64,000 nucleotides of DNA, from positions 1,922,001 to 1,986,000 of the forward strand of contig NZ_VFOM01000001.1 in the NCBI RefSeq assembly GCF_006716125.1, in the 5' to 3' direction. Below are positions 55,104 through 63,883 of this stretch, one piece after another; position 1 is the first letter of the stretch, and every line of letters begins with the position of its first letter. The stretch is from Homoserinimonas aerilata. GTDB lineage: Bacteria > Actinomycetota > Actinomycetes > Actinomycetales > Microbacteriaceae. The notes beneath the pieces are model-generated. The model was not told the origin of the DNA. It saw nothing but the letters and a program-made list of their open reading frames with translations, and made no database searches. The translations under genes were made by a program, and so were the position numbers.

Positions 55104-55192
55104 AGACCCCTCGCGCACCCGCCAGAGCCCGGTTACCCTTGCTGCATTTCTGCCCTGGGGGAGTTGGCCTGGATGGCGCCACGCGAGGAGCC
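55104..55192 (-). ncRNA. ffs: Signal recognition particle RNA (small bacterial type)
   Basis: On the minus strand: 5' arm CTCCTCGCGTGGCGCC, the asymmetric loop region AACTCCCCCAGGGCAGAA with ATGCAGCAAGGGTAACC, and the closing arm GGCGGGTGCGCGAGG, ending in TCTTTTCTTTT as a terminator. The layout matches the Ffh-binding hairpin of actinobacterial 4.5S-type RNA. A TAAACT at 55199-55204 would serve as -10. Ends are approximate. Confidence 0.85.
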
Positions 55193-55249
55193 GTTTCTAG
55201 TTTAGCTGACGCAGACACCCGCTGGTGTGCACCACTGTTGCGAGGCTAC

Positions 55250-56707
55250 TCAGAACGGGTAGTCCGCGATCGTGGGGCGCACGGTCAGCCACTGCACCTC
55301 AGTGAATGCCTCGATATTGGCGGTGGCGCCGCCGAAGCGCGAGCCGGTTCCGGATGCTCCGACGCCGCCGAATGGAGAGTTGGCTTCGTCTGAGACGGTC
55401 TGTTCGTTGATGTGGATCTTGCCGGCGTGGATGCGGTCGGCGACTTCCATGGCCTGCCCGACGTCGCCGAGGATACCGACGGCGAGGCCGTAGTCGCTCG
55501 CGTTGGCCAGTTCGATGGCTTCGTCGATGGTGCCGAATTTCATGACGGGGGCGACGGGTCCGAAGATCTCGTCGGCCCAGCCTCGCGTCTGTGTGGTGAG
55601 GTCGGCGAGCACGGTGGGCCGGTAGAAGAGGTCCTCGGATGTTCCTCCTGCGGCGAGGCGTGCCCCGGCTGCGACGGATTCGTCAACGATCTCGGCGATG
55701 CGGTCGCGCTGCTTCTCGTCGATGATGGGGCCGAGCGCGACCTGGCCGGTGGCGGGGTCGCCGACGGTGAGGGCATCCGCTTTCTCTGCAAGGCGGGTGA
55801 CGTAGGCGTCGTAGAGGCTTTCGTGCACGATGTGCCGGCCGGTGGTCATGCAGATCTGGCCCTGGTGCATGAAGCTGGCGAAGGCTCCGGCGGAGGCGGC
55901 CTTCTCGAGGTCGGCGCCGGGCAGCACGATGAGGGCGTTGTTGCCGCCGAGTTCGAGGTGCGCGCGCTTGAGGTGGCGGGCTGCGGCTTCTCCGACTTTG
56001 CGGCCGGCCGGCGTGGAGCCGGTGAATGACACGACGGAGACTTCGGGCGCTTCGACGACCGCGCTGCCGACATCCGCTCCTCCCTGCAGCAGTTGGAGCA
56101 CGCCGGCGGGCAGGCCGGCCTCTTCGAAGATGCGCATGAGCACGACGCCGCCGCAGACCGCCGTGCGGGGGTCGGGCTTGAGCAGTACCGCGTTGCCGAG
56201 CGCGATGGCGGGCGCGACGGAGCGGATCGACAGGATGAGCGGAAAGTTGAAGGGGGCGATGACGCTGACGACGCCGACGGGCAGCCTGCGCGCGAACGAC
56301 CAGCGGCCCTCGTTGCTGGTGAGCACCTCGCCGTGCGGGTGGGAGGGCAGCGCGGATGCCTCGTAGCATTCGTTCGCGGCGATGTGCGTCTCGAGGCCGG
56401 CCTTGGGCGGGATGCCGCCCGATTCGCGCATGATCCAGCCCTGGATCTCGTCGGCGTGCTGCTCGAACAGCTGGCCTGCGCGGCGCAGCACTGCGGCCCG
56501 ATCTTCGGGGGTGCGCTGCGCCCATTCGCGCTGCGCCTTCGCCGCGGAGGTCGCGGCGCGCTCGACGTCGGCGACGGATGCGGCTCCGACCGTTCCGAGG
56601 CTACGTCCGGTGGCCGGCTCGACGACGGGCAACGTTCCGGCTTCGCCGTCGGTCCAGCCGTCGATGAAGATCTTGCCCTGCCAGAGGGAGGTCGCTAGCA
56701 GTGTCAT
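55250..56707 (-). CDS. Aldehyde dehydrogenase, benzaldehyde-dehydrogenase type
   Basis: 485 aa. ALDH superfamily: VIAPFNFPLILSIRSVAPAI, FTGSTPAGRKVGEAA, catalytic Glu in HLELGGNNAL and Cys in HQGQICMTTGR, C-terminal INEQTVSDEANSPFGGVGASG. This pattern is closest to aromatic-aldehyde dehydrogenases. ATG at 56707 with AAGGAG; it overlaps the permease stop (ATGA). Substrate inferred only by family. Confidence 0.88.
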   Translation of the reverse strand: MTLLATSLWQGKIFIDGWTDGEAGTLPVVEPATGRSLGTVGAASVADVERAATSAAKAQREWAQRTPEDRAAVLRRAGQLFEQHADEIQGWIMRESGGIPPKAGLETHIAANECYEASALPSHPHGEVLTSNEGRWSFARRLPVGVVSVIAPFNFPLILSIRSVAPAIALGNAVLLKPDPRTAVCGGVVLMRIFEEAGLPAGVLQLLQGGADVGSAVVEAPEVSVVSFTGSTPAGRKVGEAAARHLKRAHLELGGNNALIVLPGADLEKAASAGAFASFMHQGQICMTTGRHIVHESLYDAYVTRLAEKADALTVGDPATGQVALGPIIDEKQRDRIAEIVDESVAAGARLAAGGTSEDLFYRPTVLADLTTQTRGWADEIFGPVAPVMKFGTIDEAIELANASDYGLAVGILGDVGQAMEVADRIHAGKIHINEQTVSDEANSPFGGVGASGTGSRFGGATANIEAFTEVQWLTVRPTIADYPF

Positions 56708-57756
56708 GGGGTGCTCCTTGTGGTCGTTGCCTTGTTTTCTGAGTCTGCGCGGGCATCCTGAGTGCTGGATTGGGGTGGTTGCGCGGCTTTCCGTGCCGCC
56801 GCACGGTTGCGCTGCACGAGTGTGGCCGCGCTCACCGCGACGAGCAGGGCGACGCCGTTGAAGACGTGCGTGACCCAGGTCTTGGCGCCCAGGATGATGA
56901 GCCCGTTGGCGCCGACGGCGAGCAGGTAGACGCCGATGACGGTGCCCCACACGTTGAAGTAGCCGGCGCGGATGGCGGTCGCCCCGAGGAATGCGGCCGC
57001 GTAGGCGGGCAGCAGGAACTCGGGCCCGAGGTCGGGGGTCGCGTTTCCGGCGCGGGACGCCTGCAGGGTTCCGGCGATTCCGGCGAGCACACCGGCACCG
57101 ATGAAGGCGGCCGCCAGGTATCGCTTCGTGCGCACGCCCGACAGCGTGGCGGCATCCCGCCCCATTCCTGTGGCCCGCAGGTAGCGACCGAAGGGGGTGC
57201 GCTCGAGCAGGTACCAGAGCACGACCGCGATGACGGCGAAGTAGACGATGACCAGCTGGATGCCCTCGATGCGCGTGTTCGTGAGCGCCGAGAATTCGTC
57301 TGAGCCATGGATGATGAGCGTGCTGTTCGTCAGCAACAGGTTGAGGCCGGCCAGGATGGTGGCCATCGCGAGTGTCGCGATGAACGCGTTCACGCCGACG
57401 ACGATGGTCATGAAGGCGTTGATCGCACCGATGGCCGCCCCCACGAGGATTGTCGCCGCGATGACCACGATGATGGGGGCACCGGATGCGGCGAGCACGA
57501 TTCCGAGGATCGTGCAGATGCCCAGATTGGCCCCCACCGAGAGGTCGAACTCGCCGGCGGCGAGCGGCAGGATGACGGCGAGCGCCAGGATGCCGGGCAC
57601 GGCCTGGTCGGCGAGGATCTGCCGGAAGTTGCCCGCGCTGGCGAAGGTGCCCGGCATGAGCGCCGAGAACACCACGACCATGAGCACGAGGAACACGGCG
57701 ATGCCGTAGTTGCGCATGAGGCTCGAGAACCCCCAGGCGCGTGTTGACGTTGTCAT
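56704..57756 (-). CDS. Ribose-type ABC transporter permease
   Basis: 350 aa. About nine membrane helices and the BPD_transp_2 features of RbsC-type permeases: LAAGEFDLSVGANLG, GAAIGAINAFMTIVVGVNAFIATLAM and LGATAIRAGYFNVWGTVIGVYLL. C-terminus hydrophilic. Starts 1 bp past the ATPase stop. Confidence 0.92.
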   Translation of the reverse strand: MTTSTRAWGFSSLMRNYGIAVFLVLMVVVFSALMPGTFASAGNFRQILADQAVPGILALAVILPLAAGEFDLSVGANLGICTILGIVLAASGAPIIVVIAATILVGAAIGAINAFMTIVVGVNAFIATLAMATILAGLNLLLTNSTLIIHGSDEFSALTNTRIEGIQLVIVYFAVIAVVLWYLLERTPFGRYLRATGMGRDAATLSGVRTKRYLAAAFIGAGVLAGIAGTLQASRAGNATPDLGPEFLLPAYAAAFLGATAIRAGYFNVWGTVIGVYLLAVGANGLIILGAKTWVTHVFNGVALLVAVSAATLVQRNRAAARKAAQPPQSSTQDARADSENKATTTRSTP

Positions 57757-57757
57757 G

Positions 57758-59305
57758 TCATTCCCCTCCCGGGATGGTGACGGTTTCATTCGCCGTGCAG
57801 GCGAGGGCGAGTCTGTCGCCCGTGATGTCGGCGCCCTCGAGTTCCGCCACCTGGCGGCCCCTGTTGAGCACCACGACCCTGTCGGCGAGGCCGACGAGGT
57901 CGTCGTAGTCGGTGGAGGCGACCACGACGGCCACTCCCGATTCGGCGAGGCCGCGAAGGATGTTCGCGATCTCCTGGGTGGCCAGCGCGTCGACACCCTG
58001 GGATGGCTCGTCGAGCAGGATGGCCTTCACGTCGCCGCTCGCGGCGCGGGCGACGACGACCTTCTGCTGGTTGCCACCCGAGAGGCTGCGCACGGGGGTG
58101 GCCGGGCCGGCCGCCTTCACCAGGAATCGCTCGGAGAGTGCGGCGGCTGCCGCCCGCTCCCCCGCCCGGTCGATACTGCCCAGGCGTGTGTGGCGGGCCA
58201 GCCTGCCCAGGGTGAGATTCTCGGCGACGCCCATGTCGAGCACGACGCCGTCGCTCCTGCGATTCTGCGGCACGCAGGTGACCCCCAGCGCGACAGCATC
58301 CGCGGGCCCGGCCGGACTGTACCCGCTCCCCTGGAATCGCATCTCGCCCGCATCCGGCTGCTGTGCCCCGGCGAGGATTCGCACCAGTTCGCTGCGCCCG
58401 CATCCGATGAGCCCCGTCACGCCGACGATCTCGCCGGCCCGCACGCTGAAGTCGACCCCGGAGAGCCGGGACCCGTGCAGGCCCCACGCCTGCAACACGG
58501 GGTCGCCCTCGCGCTGCTCCGCACGGGCCAGCTTCACCTTCTCCAGCGGGCGGCCGACGATGAGCGAGACGATCTCGTGCGAGTCGCGCGCGCCCAGCGG
58601 TTCATCGGCGACGAGCCGCCCGTCACGCAGCACCGCCACCCTGTCGGCGATTCGACGCACCTCTTCTATGCGGTGGCTCACATAGATGGTGGTGCCGCCG
58701 CGCTCACGCAGCCGCTCCAGCATCCGCAACACCGTGTCGACCTCGTCGGCCGGCAGCGACGCCGTCGGCTCATCGAGCACAAGGATGCGATCGCGCAACG
58801 CATCGAGGCCGGCGTCACGCGACTGGAACGCCCGCGCTATTCCGATCATGGTGCGCACCGACGGCGACAACTCGCCGACGAGGGCACCCGGATGCACGTG
58901 CAGATCGAAGAGGTCGAGGGTCGCCGCAGTATGCGCGAACTGTGCGCGGCGGTTGATCGGCGCGATCACACCGCGGGCGATGAAACGATCGACGAGCGCG
59001 AAGTTGTCGGCGACCGTGAGGCTGTCGACAAGGCCGAGATCCTGATGCAGGAAGCGCAGGCCAGCGGCGTGCGACGCGGCGGGCGTCGAAGGAAGCGCGA
59101 GCTCACGCCCGCCCACCCAGGCGCGGCCACCGGCATCCGGTTCATAGACGCCCGCGAGGATCTTGATGAGCGTCGACTTGCCGGAACCGTTCATGCCCAG
59201 CAGGGCGGTCACCTCGCCCGCGGGGACCTCCACCGTGACATCGTCGAGGGCGCGCTGGCCGGCGAAGGTCTTGGAGACATTCGCGATGCGGAGGGCTGCG
59301 CTCAT
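57758..59305 (-). CDS. Ribose-type ABC transporter ATPase (two ABC domains)
   Basis: 515 aa. Two tandem ATPase domains. Domain 1: GMNGSGKSTLIKIL, Walker B ILVLDEPTASLPADEVD, signature degenerate (LSPSVRTMIGIA). Domain 2: TGLIGCGRSELVRILAGA (Walker A lacking the Lys of GKS), signature LSGGNQQKVVVARA, Walker B ILLDEPSQGVD. Such asymmetry is known in RbsA-type proteins. SD AAGGAG. Energises uptake through the permease. Confidence 0.93.
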   Translation of the reverse strand: MSAALRIANVSKTFAGQRALDDVTVEVPAGEVTALLGMNGSGKSTLIKILAGVYEPDAGGRAWVGGRELALPSTPAASHAAGLRFLHQDLGLVDSLTVADNFALVDRFIARGVIAPINRRAQFAHTAATLDLFDLHVHPGALVGELSPSVRTMIGIARAFQSRDAGLDALRDRILVLDEPTASLPADEVDTVLRMLERLRERGGTTIYVSHRIEEVRRIADRVAVLRDGRLVADEPLGARDSHEIVSLIVGRPLEKVKLARAEQREGDPVLQAWGLHGSRLSGVDFSVRAGEIVGVTGLIGCGRSELVRILAGAQQPDAGEMRFQGSGYSPAGPADAVALGVTCVPQNRRSDGVVLDMGVAENLTLGRLARHTRLGSIDRAGERAAAAALSERFLVKAAGPATPVRSLSGGNQQKVVVARAASGDVKAILLDEPSQGVDALATQEIANILRGLAESGVAVVVASTDYDDLVGLADRVVVLNRGRQVAELEGADITGDRLALACTANETVTIPGGE

Positions 59306-59387
59306 GGTGCTGCTCCTTGATTGGGGGCGATGAGGAAGAGGGCCCCGCCGGACCGGTGTCGGCCCGGCGGGGTGGCGTGGGGTGCGA

Positions 59388-60500
59388 TCAGCCGGCGGCG
59401 GTCCAGAGCTTCTCGAAACCCGACTTCCAGTTGGAGTCACCCGTCCAGGGCAGCTCAGGCATCGAGTCCGCGGTCACGAGACGCTTCGGCATGTTGCTCA
59501 ACTCATACGAAGTGAGGTCGCCCTGGAACAGCCGGTTCATCTGGTGCACCATCAGGTAGCCGCCCCACTCCATCGGCTTGATGACATCCATGAACTGGTT
59601 CTTGCCGTTCATGATGAGCTCGAGGTTCGCCGAGTTGCCGTCGAAGGACAGCATCCTGATGGTGTCGCCGCTCGCGCTGCGCTCAACCGTCGCCTGGCTG
59701 CCGACCACCGCAGCACCCGTGTGCGTCCAGATGTAGTCGATCTGCGGCTTCGCCGTCAGCGTCGCCTGGATCTGCGGCGGCAGGCCCGACTGCAACTGCG
59801 ACATCTGCGTCTCGAGGGTCTCCACGATCTCGCAGCCCGGGCACAGCTCGGGCAGCCACTTTTCGAAGGCCACCGTGCGGGAGGCGATCGACGGGAACGC
59901 CGGGTCGGTCGTCACCAGGATCTTCGCGTCGCCGCCGCTGTCGAGCGCGATCGCCGCGGCCGACATCTTGCCGGAGACATCCTCGTCGGGCGTGATGTCC
60001 GCGTCGAAGCGCTCATCGCCGGGCGACATGCTGTTGACCAGGAAGAGGCCGGCCTCGCGCGCCTCGACCAGCTTGTCCGACAGCTGGTCGCCGACCGCGG
60101 CCGTAAAGATGATGCCGTCGGCGCCCAACTGGATGGCCTGGTCGATCGCCTGCCGCGACTTCTCCGGGTTGCCGCCCGGGTCGATCATGCGCGACTCCCA
60201 GCCGAGGAACTCGGCCGCCTCCATGGCGGAGTCGGCGCCGCGGGCGCACGCCTCGGAGGCATAGGTGCACGGAATCACGACGATCGACTTACCCTGCGCG
60301 ATCGCGGGCGAACTCTCGGGGACCTGCTCGTCGAGCGGCTGCTGGAACTCGTCCATCATCGTCTGCAGGGCGGCCGTGTCGACCGCGGCGGCCGGCCCTT
60401 CGGCGGCCGGGGCATCCTCGCTGCTGCACGCGGCAAGCGATGCGATCAGGAGGGGCGCTGCAATAAGGCCGAAAACGGCCCTGGACCGTGAACTCTTCAT
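59388..60500 (-). CDS. Ribose-type ABC transporter substrate-binding lipoprotein
   Basis: 370 aa. Lipobox ASLAAC (Cys21), then a periplasmic-binding type I fold: SIVVIPCTYASEACARGADSA, GGNPEKSRQAIDQAIQLGADGIIF, KILVTTDPAFPSIASR. The ligand is unknown; the aldehyde dehydrogenase at the end of the operon suggests an aromatic or aldehyde precursor. First gene of the operon. Confidence 0.9.
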   Translation of the reverse strand: MKSSRSRAVFGLIAAPLLIASLAACSSEDAPAAEGPAAAVDTAALQTMMDEFQQPLDEQVPESSPAIAQGKSIVVIPCTYASEACARGADSAMEAAEFLGWESRMIDPGGNPEKSRQAIDQAIQLGADGIIFTAAVGDQLSDKLVEAREAGLFLVNSMSPGDERFDADITPDEDVSGKMSAAAIALDSGGDAKILVTTDPAFPSIASRTVAFEKWLPELCPGCEIVETLETQMSQLQSGLPPQIQATLTAKPQIDYIWTHTGAAVVGSQATVERSASGDTIRMLSFDGNSANLELIMNGKNQFMDVIKPMEWGGYLMVHQMNRLFQGDLTSYELSNMPKRLVTADSMPELPWTGDSNWKSGFEKLWTAAG

Positions 60501-60676
60501 GGGTGTGCCTTTCACTGTGGGTGCGTCGGTGGACCCGAGCAGCAGAACGGATGCCCGCTGCCACTGATCTGCCCGCAATCCTGCCCAGCTGCGGCGCGCG
60601 GTGGGGCGGATGTCCGGACCAGGCAAGAGACCCGTCAGGCGCAGACAAGGAATGCCGCTGGCGCGGGTGCGATGCG

Positions 60677-60696
60677 GGCTCGGCTCGGCTCGGCTC
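60677..60696. repeat. GGCTC microsatellite (4 copies)
   Basis: (GGCTC)4 lies between the AraC regulator and the substrate-binding protein gene. Confidence 0.9.
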
Positions 60697-60721
60697 GGGC
60701 ATGGCGCCCAGGAGCGGCGGC

Positions 60722-61708
60722 CTAGGAGGCGAGCTCGCCCGCCCGAGCCTCGCTCGGCGAGCATCCGAAACGCTCCCGGAAGGCCCGCGAGAAATGAGCC
60801 GACGACACGAAGCCGACAGCCGCCGCGACCTGCGCGACAACGGCGGAAGGGTTCTCCTCCAGAAGCCGCCTCGCCCGCGCGAGGCGCGCATCCATCACGA
60901 AACGGGCCGGCGTCAAACCCTCCCCGGCGAACGCCCGCGCCAGATGCCGCTCGCTCAGCCCCACCGCACGCGCGAGGCGCGACGCCGACAGATCGGGCTC
61001 GGCCAGGTGCGAGCGCACGAAGTCCTTCGCGGCCAGCAGGTAGCCGCTCGTGCCCGACGTCGCCGCCTGACCCGTGATCAGCCCGAACAGGTCGAGCACC
61101 GACTCCTCCAGCGACGACACGTCATCGGGAGGCGACAGGATGGCACCGCGGATGCTGCGGGCCGCCGCCTGCGCATGCGTCGACGCCGAAACCGAATCGG
61201 TGAGCCGCAACACCCTCGGCCGGAACGCATCCTCCGACGAGGACCGGCCCAGCACGACATCGCGCGGCAACTCCAGGATCACCTGACGCATGGCCGAGGA
61301 GAAGCCGTACATGAACGGCCGCTCCGTGTCATACAGCACAGCGTCGCCCGCCGTGAGTGTCTCGCACCCCTCCGGGTGGTAGAAGAACGCGTCGCCCTCC
61401 AGCAGCAGACACAGCATGATCGAATCGACCGGCTTCTGCGCGATGTTGCTCTGCGTGCGCTCGATCACATGATCATTGCCGACGATCTCGGTGAAGCGCA
61501 GGCGCGTCAACTCCAGGTTGGTCTGCGTCGCCAACAGGCCCGCCTGCGACAGCGTCGAGGCGCGCAGCCCGAACAGCTCGCGCTCGTTGTACTCCTCCCA
61601 CGCGGCCAGCCGCTCGGCGGCAGGAACATGAGAGGTCGAGAATCGCAGCGGCTGGGGCGGCACGGCAGGCTGAACGGGGTTCAACACATCGATCGGGCCG
61701 CGCTCCAC
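60722..61708 (-). CDS. AraC-family transcriptional regulator
   Basis: 328 aa. N-terminal AraC_binding_2-like ligand domain (FSTSHVPAAERLAAWEEYNERE, then LEGDAFFYHPEG) and a C-terminal double HTH (DLSASRLARAVGLSERHLARAF, then VAAAVGFVSSAHFSRAFRERFG). GTG start with AAGGAG. Same strand as and upstream of the ABC/ALDH operon, and so its probable regulator. Confidence 0.92.
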   Translation of the reverse strand: MERGPIDVLNPVQPAVPPQPLRFSTSHVPAAERLAAWEEYNERELFGLRASTLSQAGLLATQTNLELTRLRFTEIVGNDHVIERTQSNIAQKPVDSIMLCLLLEGDAFFYHPEGCETLTAGDAVLYDTERPFMYGFSSAMRQVILELPRDVVLGRSSSEDAFRPRVLRLTDSVSASTHAQAAARSIRGAILSPPDDVSSLEESVLDLFGLITGQAATSGTSGYLLAAKDFVRSHLAEPDLSASRLARAVGLSERHLARAFAGEGLTPARFVMDARLARARRLLEENPSAVVAQVAAAVGFVSSAHFSRAFRERFGCSPSEARAGELAS

Positions 61709-61881
61709 GGATCAGCTCCTTCGCCGGTACGGATTAACGGTCGATTGTAGGCGAGAAACGGCGCACGCATCCGCCCCTGGAGAAGGCGAGAACGGATGCG
61801 GAGGGTCGGGCGGCACGAGGGCATCCCACAATCGCGTAAGATTCTGTGAGGTCGACGCCGCACAGCGGTCGAGACGCACCA

Positions 61882-61966
61882 GGAGAATTCGCCTAGTGGC
61901 CTATGGCGCACGCTTGGAAAGCGTGTTGGGTGCAAGCCCTCGGGGGTTCGAATCCCCCATTCTCCG
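61882..61966 (+). tRNA. tRNA-Ser (anticodon GGA)
   Basis: 85 nt with the long variable arm of serine tRNAs (GTTGGGTGCAAGCCCTC). Acceptor GGAGAAT/ATTCTCC, anticodon loop TTGGAAA (GGA), T arm GGGGGTTCGAATCCCCC. The 3' end is followed by CCG, not CCA. Probable attachment site of the element to its right. Confidence 0.95.
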
Positions 61967-62063
61967 CCGTTTCTCTCCCCCGAGTTCTCGGGCGCGTAGG
62001 CCCCGTGCGCATCGCGTGCTTGGGCTTCATGCAACGAGATATGCAACAGCGGCCCTGAGCGGG

Positions 62064-63293
62064 CTACGACAGCAGCTGCGCCAAGCGTGCGACGGCATCC
62101 TTCTGCATGGTCGGCGTGACGTGCGAGTAGATGTTCATCGTCGTGCTGATCTGGCTGTGCCCCAGCCGCTCCTGCACAACCTTGGGGTGAACACCGAGCT
62201 CGAGCAGCAGGGTCGCGTGAGTGTGCCGCAGCCCCTTGATCGTGAGCGGCTTAAGCGCATCGGGGCCGAGCTCGAGACGGGCTCGCTTCACCCGGTAGCT
62301 CCACCGTGCGCCGACCTCGTTCGGGCCGCGCATCTCTCCTGCGGCGTTGCCGAAGATGTATGCGCCTGCCCGTGCGAGGTCGAGCGATAGGGCGCCGCGC
62401 CTGGCCTTCCAGGTGCGGAGCACGTTGATCGTCTCCTCGTCGATGTCGACGACACGGGAGCTGCCGCTTTTGGTCGACTTCGCTGCGTTGCGCATCGTTG
62501 AGTCGGCGGCGCGCCGGATGCTGACACGCTGGCCAGTGAGGTCGAGGTCGCCCCAGCGCAGCGCGAGCGCTTCGCCGCGTCGCATGCCGGTATGAGCGAC
62601 CAGGTGCCAGAGTGCGTGCAGCTCGTCTTGGAATACGTCTCTATCCCAGTCGAGGAAGGCGCGCAGCTCGCCAGCTGTCCACGTCACGATCTCGGGTCGC
62701 TGCGCTCTGATCTGCTTGCCTGTGGGTGCCTTCACCGTGCGTGACTTCCGTGCGGGGTTTACCGCGAGATGGCCGTCGTCGAGCGCGGCGTCGAGCAGAG
62801 CACCGATGACGACGTGCACCTTATTGACCGTGTTCGCAGACAGGCCCTCTCCGACGTGGTGGGCGTCCTTGCGGCCGGTCTCGCCTAGCTCGCGATAGTG
62901 CCGGGCGAGCCTCGTCGCGGTCAGCTGGTCGAGCTTGATGCTGCCGAGGTACGGGGTGACGTGGTTGCGCACGATCTTGCGGTAGCCGTAGACGGTGGAG
63001 TTCTCGAGGCTGAGCCCGTCGAGCCAGTTCTGCGCGTAGCTGCCGATCGTCGGCGGGCCCTCGCGCGAGATTGTGCGGTGCTCCTTGACCTTCTTCCGAG
63101 CCTCCTGGAGCGCATCGTCGGCTGCTTCCGCCGTGAGGTAGCCGGCCTTTCCTGCCTGCCTCTCCCCGTCCTCGGGATGCTCGGTGTTCAGCGGCACCCG
63201 CAGTTGCCACCGCCAGCGGGTTCCGGCTTTCGTGCTGTAGCTGGTGATCGAGCCGACGCCTCGCCTCCTGCTCCGCGCAGCTGAGCGCGCCAC
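62064..63293 (-). CDS. Tyrosine-family site-specific integrase
   Basis: 409 aa. N-terminal Arm-type DNA-binding region (SITSYSTKAGTRWRWQLRV), SAM-like core-binding domain (PPTIGSYAQNWLDG) and catalytic domain with Arg in HTGMRRGEALALRWGD, HxxR in LRHTHATLLLELG, His in ERLGHSQIS and Tyr in MNIYSHV. GTG at 63293, 2 bp after the upstream stop; the longer frame to 63362 would overlap the neighbour. Recombines the element with the tRNA-Ser attachment site (inference). Confidence 0.92.
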   Translation of the reverse strand: MARSAARSRRRGVGSITSYSTKAGTRWRWQLRVPLNTEHPEDGERQAGKAGYLTAEAADDALQEARKKVKEHRTISREGPPTIGSYAQNWLDGLSLENSTVYGYRKIVRNHVTPYLGSIKLDQLTATRLARHYRELGETGRKDAHHVGEGLSANTVNKVHVVIGALLDAALDDGHLAVNPARKSRTVKAPTGKQIRAQRPEIVTWTAGELRAFLDWDRDVFQDELHALWHLVAHTGMRRGEALALRWGDLDLTGQRVSIRRAADSTMRNAAKSTKSGSSRVVDIDEETINVLRTWKARRGALSLDLARAGAYIFGNAAGEMRGPNEVGARWSYRVKRARLELGPDALKPLTIKGLRHTHATLLLELGVHPKVVQERLGHSQISTTMNIYSHVTPTMQKDAVARLAQLLS

Positions 63294-63295
63294 GG

Positions 63296-63883
63296 CTATT
63301 TGCTCACCCCTGAGCGCGAGGAGGGCGGCAGGTGCCCCCGCTTCCGAGCTTGCGCTATCCAATAGCCGGCGGTTGAGCGGGGGACTTCGAGCGCGTCCAT
63401 GACGTACTTCTGCGGAGGGAGGCCACTCACTTCGGCTGCTTTGAAGAGGGTTGCCACGGCCTTGAGCATCTCGTCGTTTAGGGATCCACCGGGCCCCGCG
63501 ATGCGCGGGTTCTCGGTGTTGATCGAGTGTGCCGCGTGATTCGCGAGTAACGCCACCGGGTCGAGTGACATCTTGTTCTCGCCGTCATTGGCGTCAGCGA
63601 GTTGCACAGCGTTACTTGCAGCTGCTTGGAATAGCTCGGCAACTCGAATGCTGCGAAGTCCTGCGCCGTCGACTGGGCGCCCTCCAGCGCGCCTCCTCAC
63701 AGTGATGGATTCCGTAGTGAGCTTGCCCGTCTCGTCCGCGTCGAGCGCGAGCTCAACGTCGTAGCCCTCCGTGTCTTCGGTGCTGAAGTACCACGGCAAC
63801 ATCGCCCGCAGCCCTGGTGCTAGTTCGACGATGGCCTCTGGGCGCAGTGGGCTGAGGTGGCCTGAATATTGTTTCTCACTCAC
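63296..63883 (-). CDS. Hypothetical protein with C-terminal HTH-like segment
   Basis: 195 aa, no family recognised. The N-terminal part is beta-rich (PWYFSTEDTEGYDVELALDADE). The C-terminal part, KYVMDALEVPRSTAGYWIAQARKRGHLP, resembles the HTH found in phage-type regulators that precede integrases. GTG at 63883 is 7 nt after AAAGGA and preferred to GTG 63889. Co-transcribed with the integrase. Confidence 0.65.
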   Translation of the reverse strand: MSEKQYSGHLSPLRPEAIVELAPGLRAMLPWYFSTEDTEGYDVELALDADETGKLTTESITVRRRAGGRPVDGAGLRSIRVAELFQAAASNAVQLADANDGENKMSLDPVALLANHAAHSINTENPRIAGPGGSLNDEMLKAVATLFKAAEVSGLPPQKYVMDALEVPRSTAGYWIAQARKRGHLPPSSRSGVSK

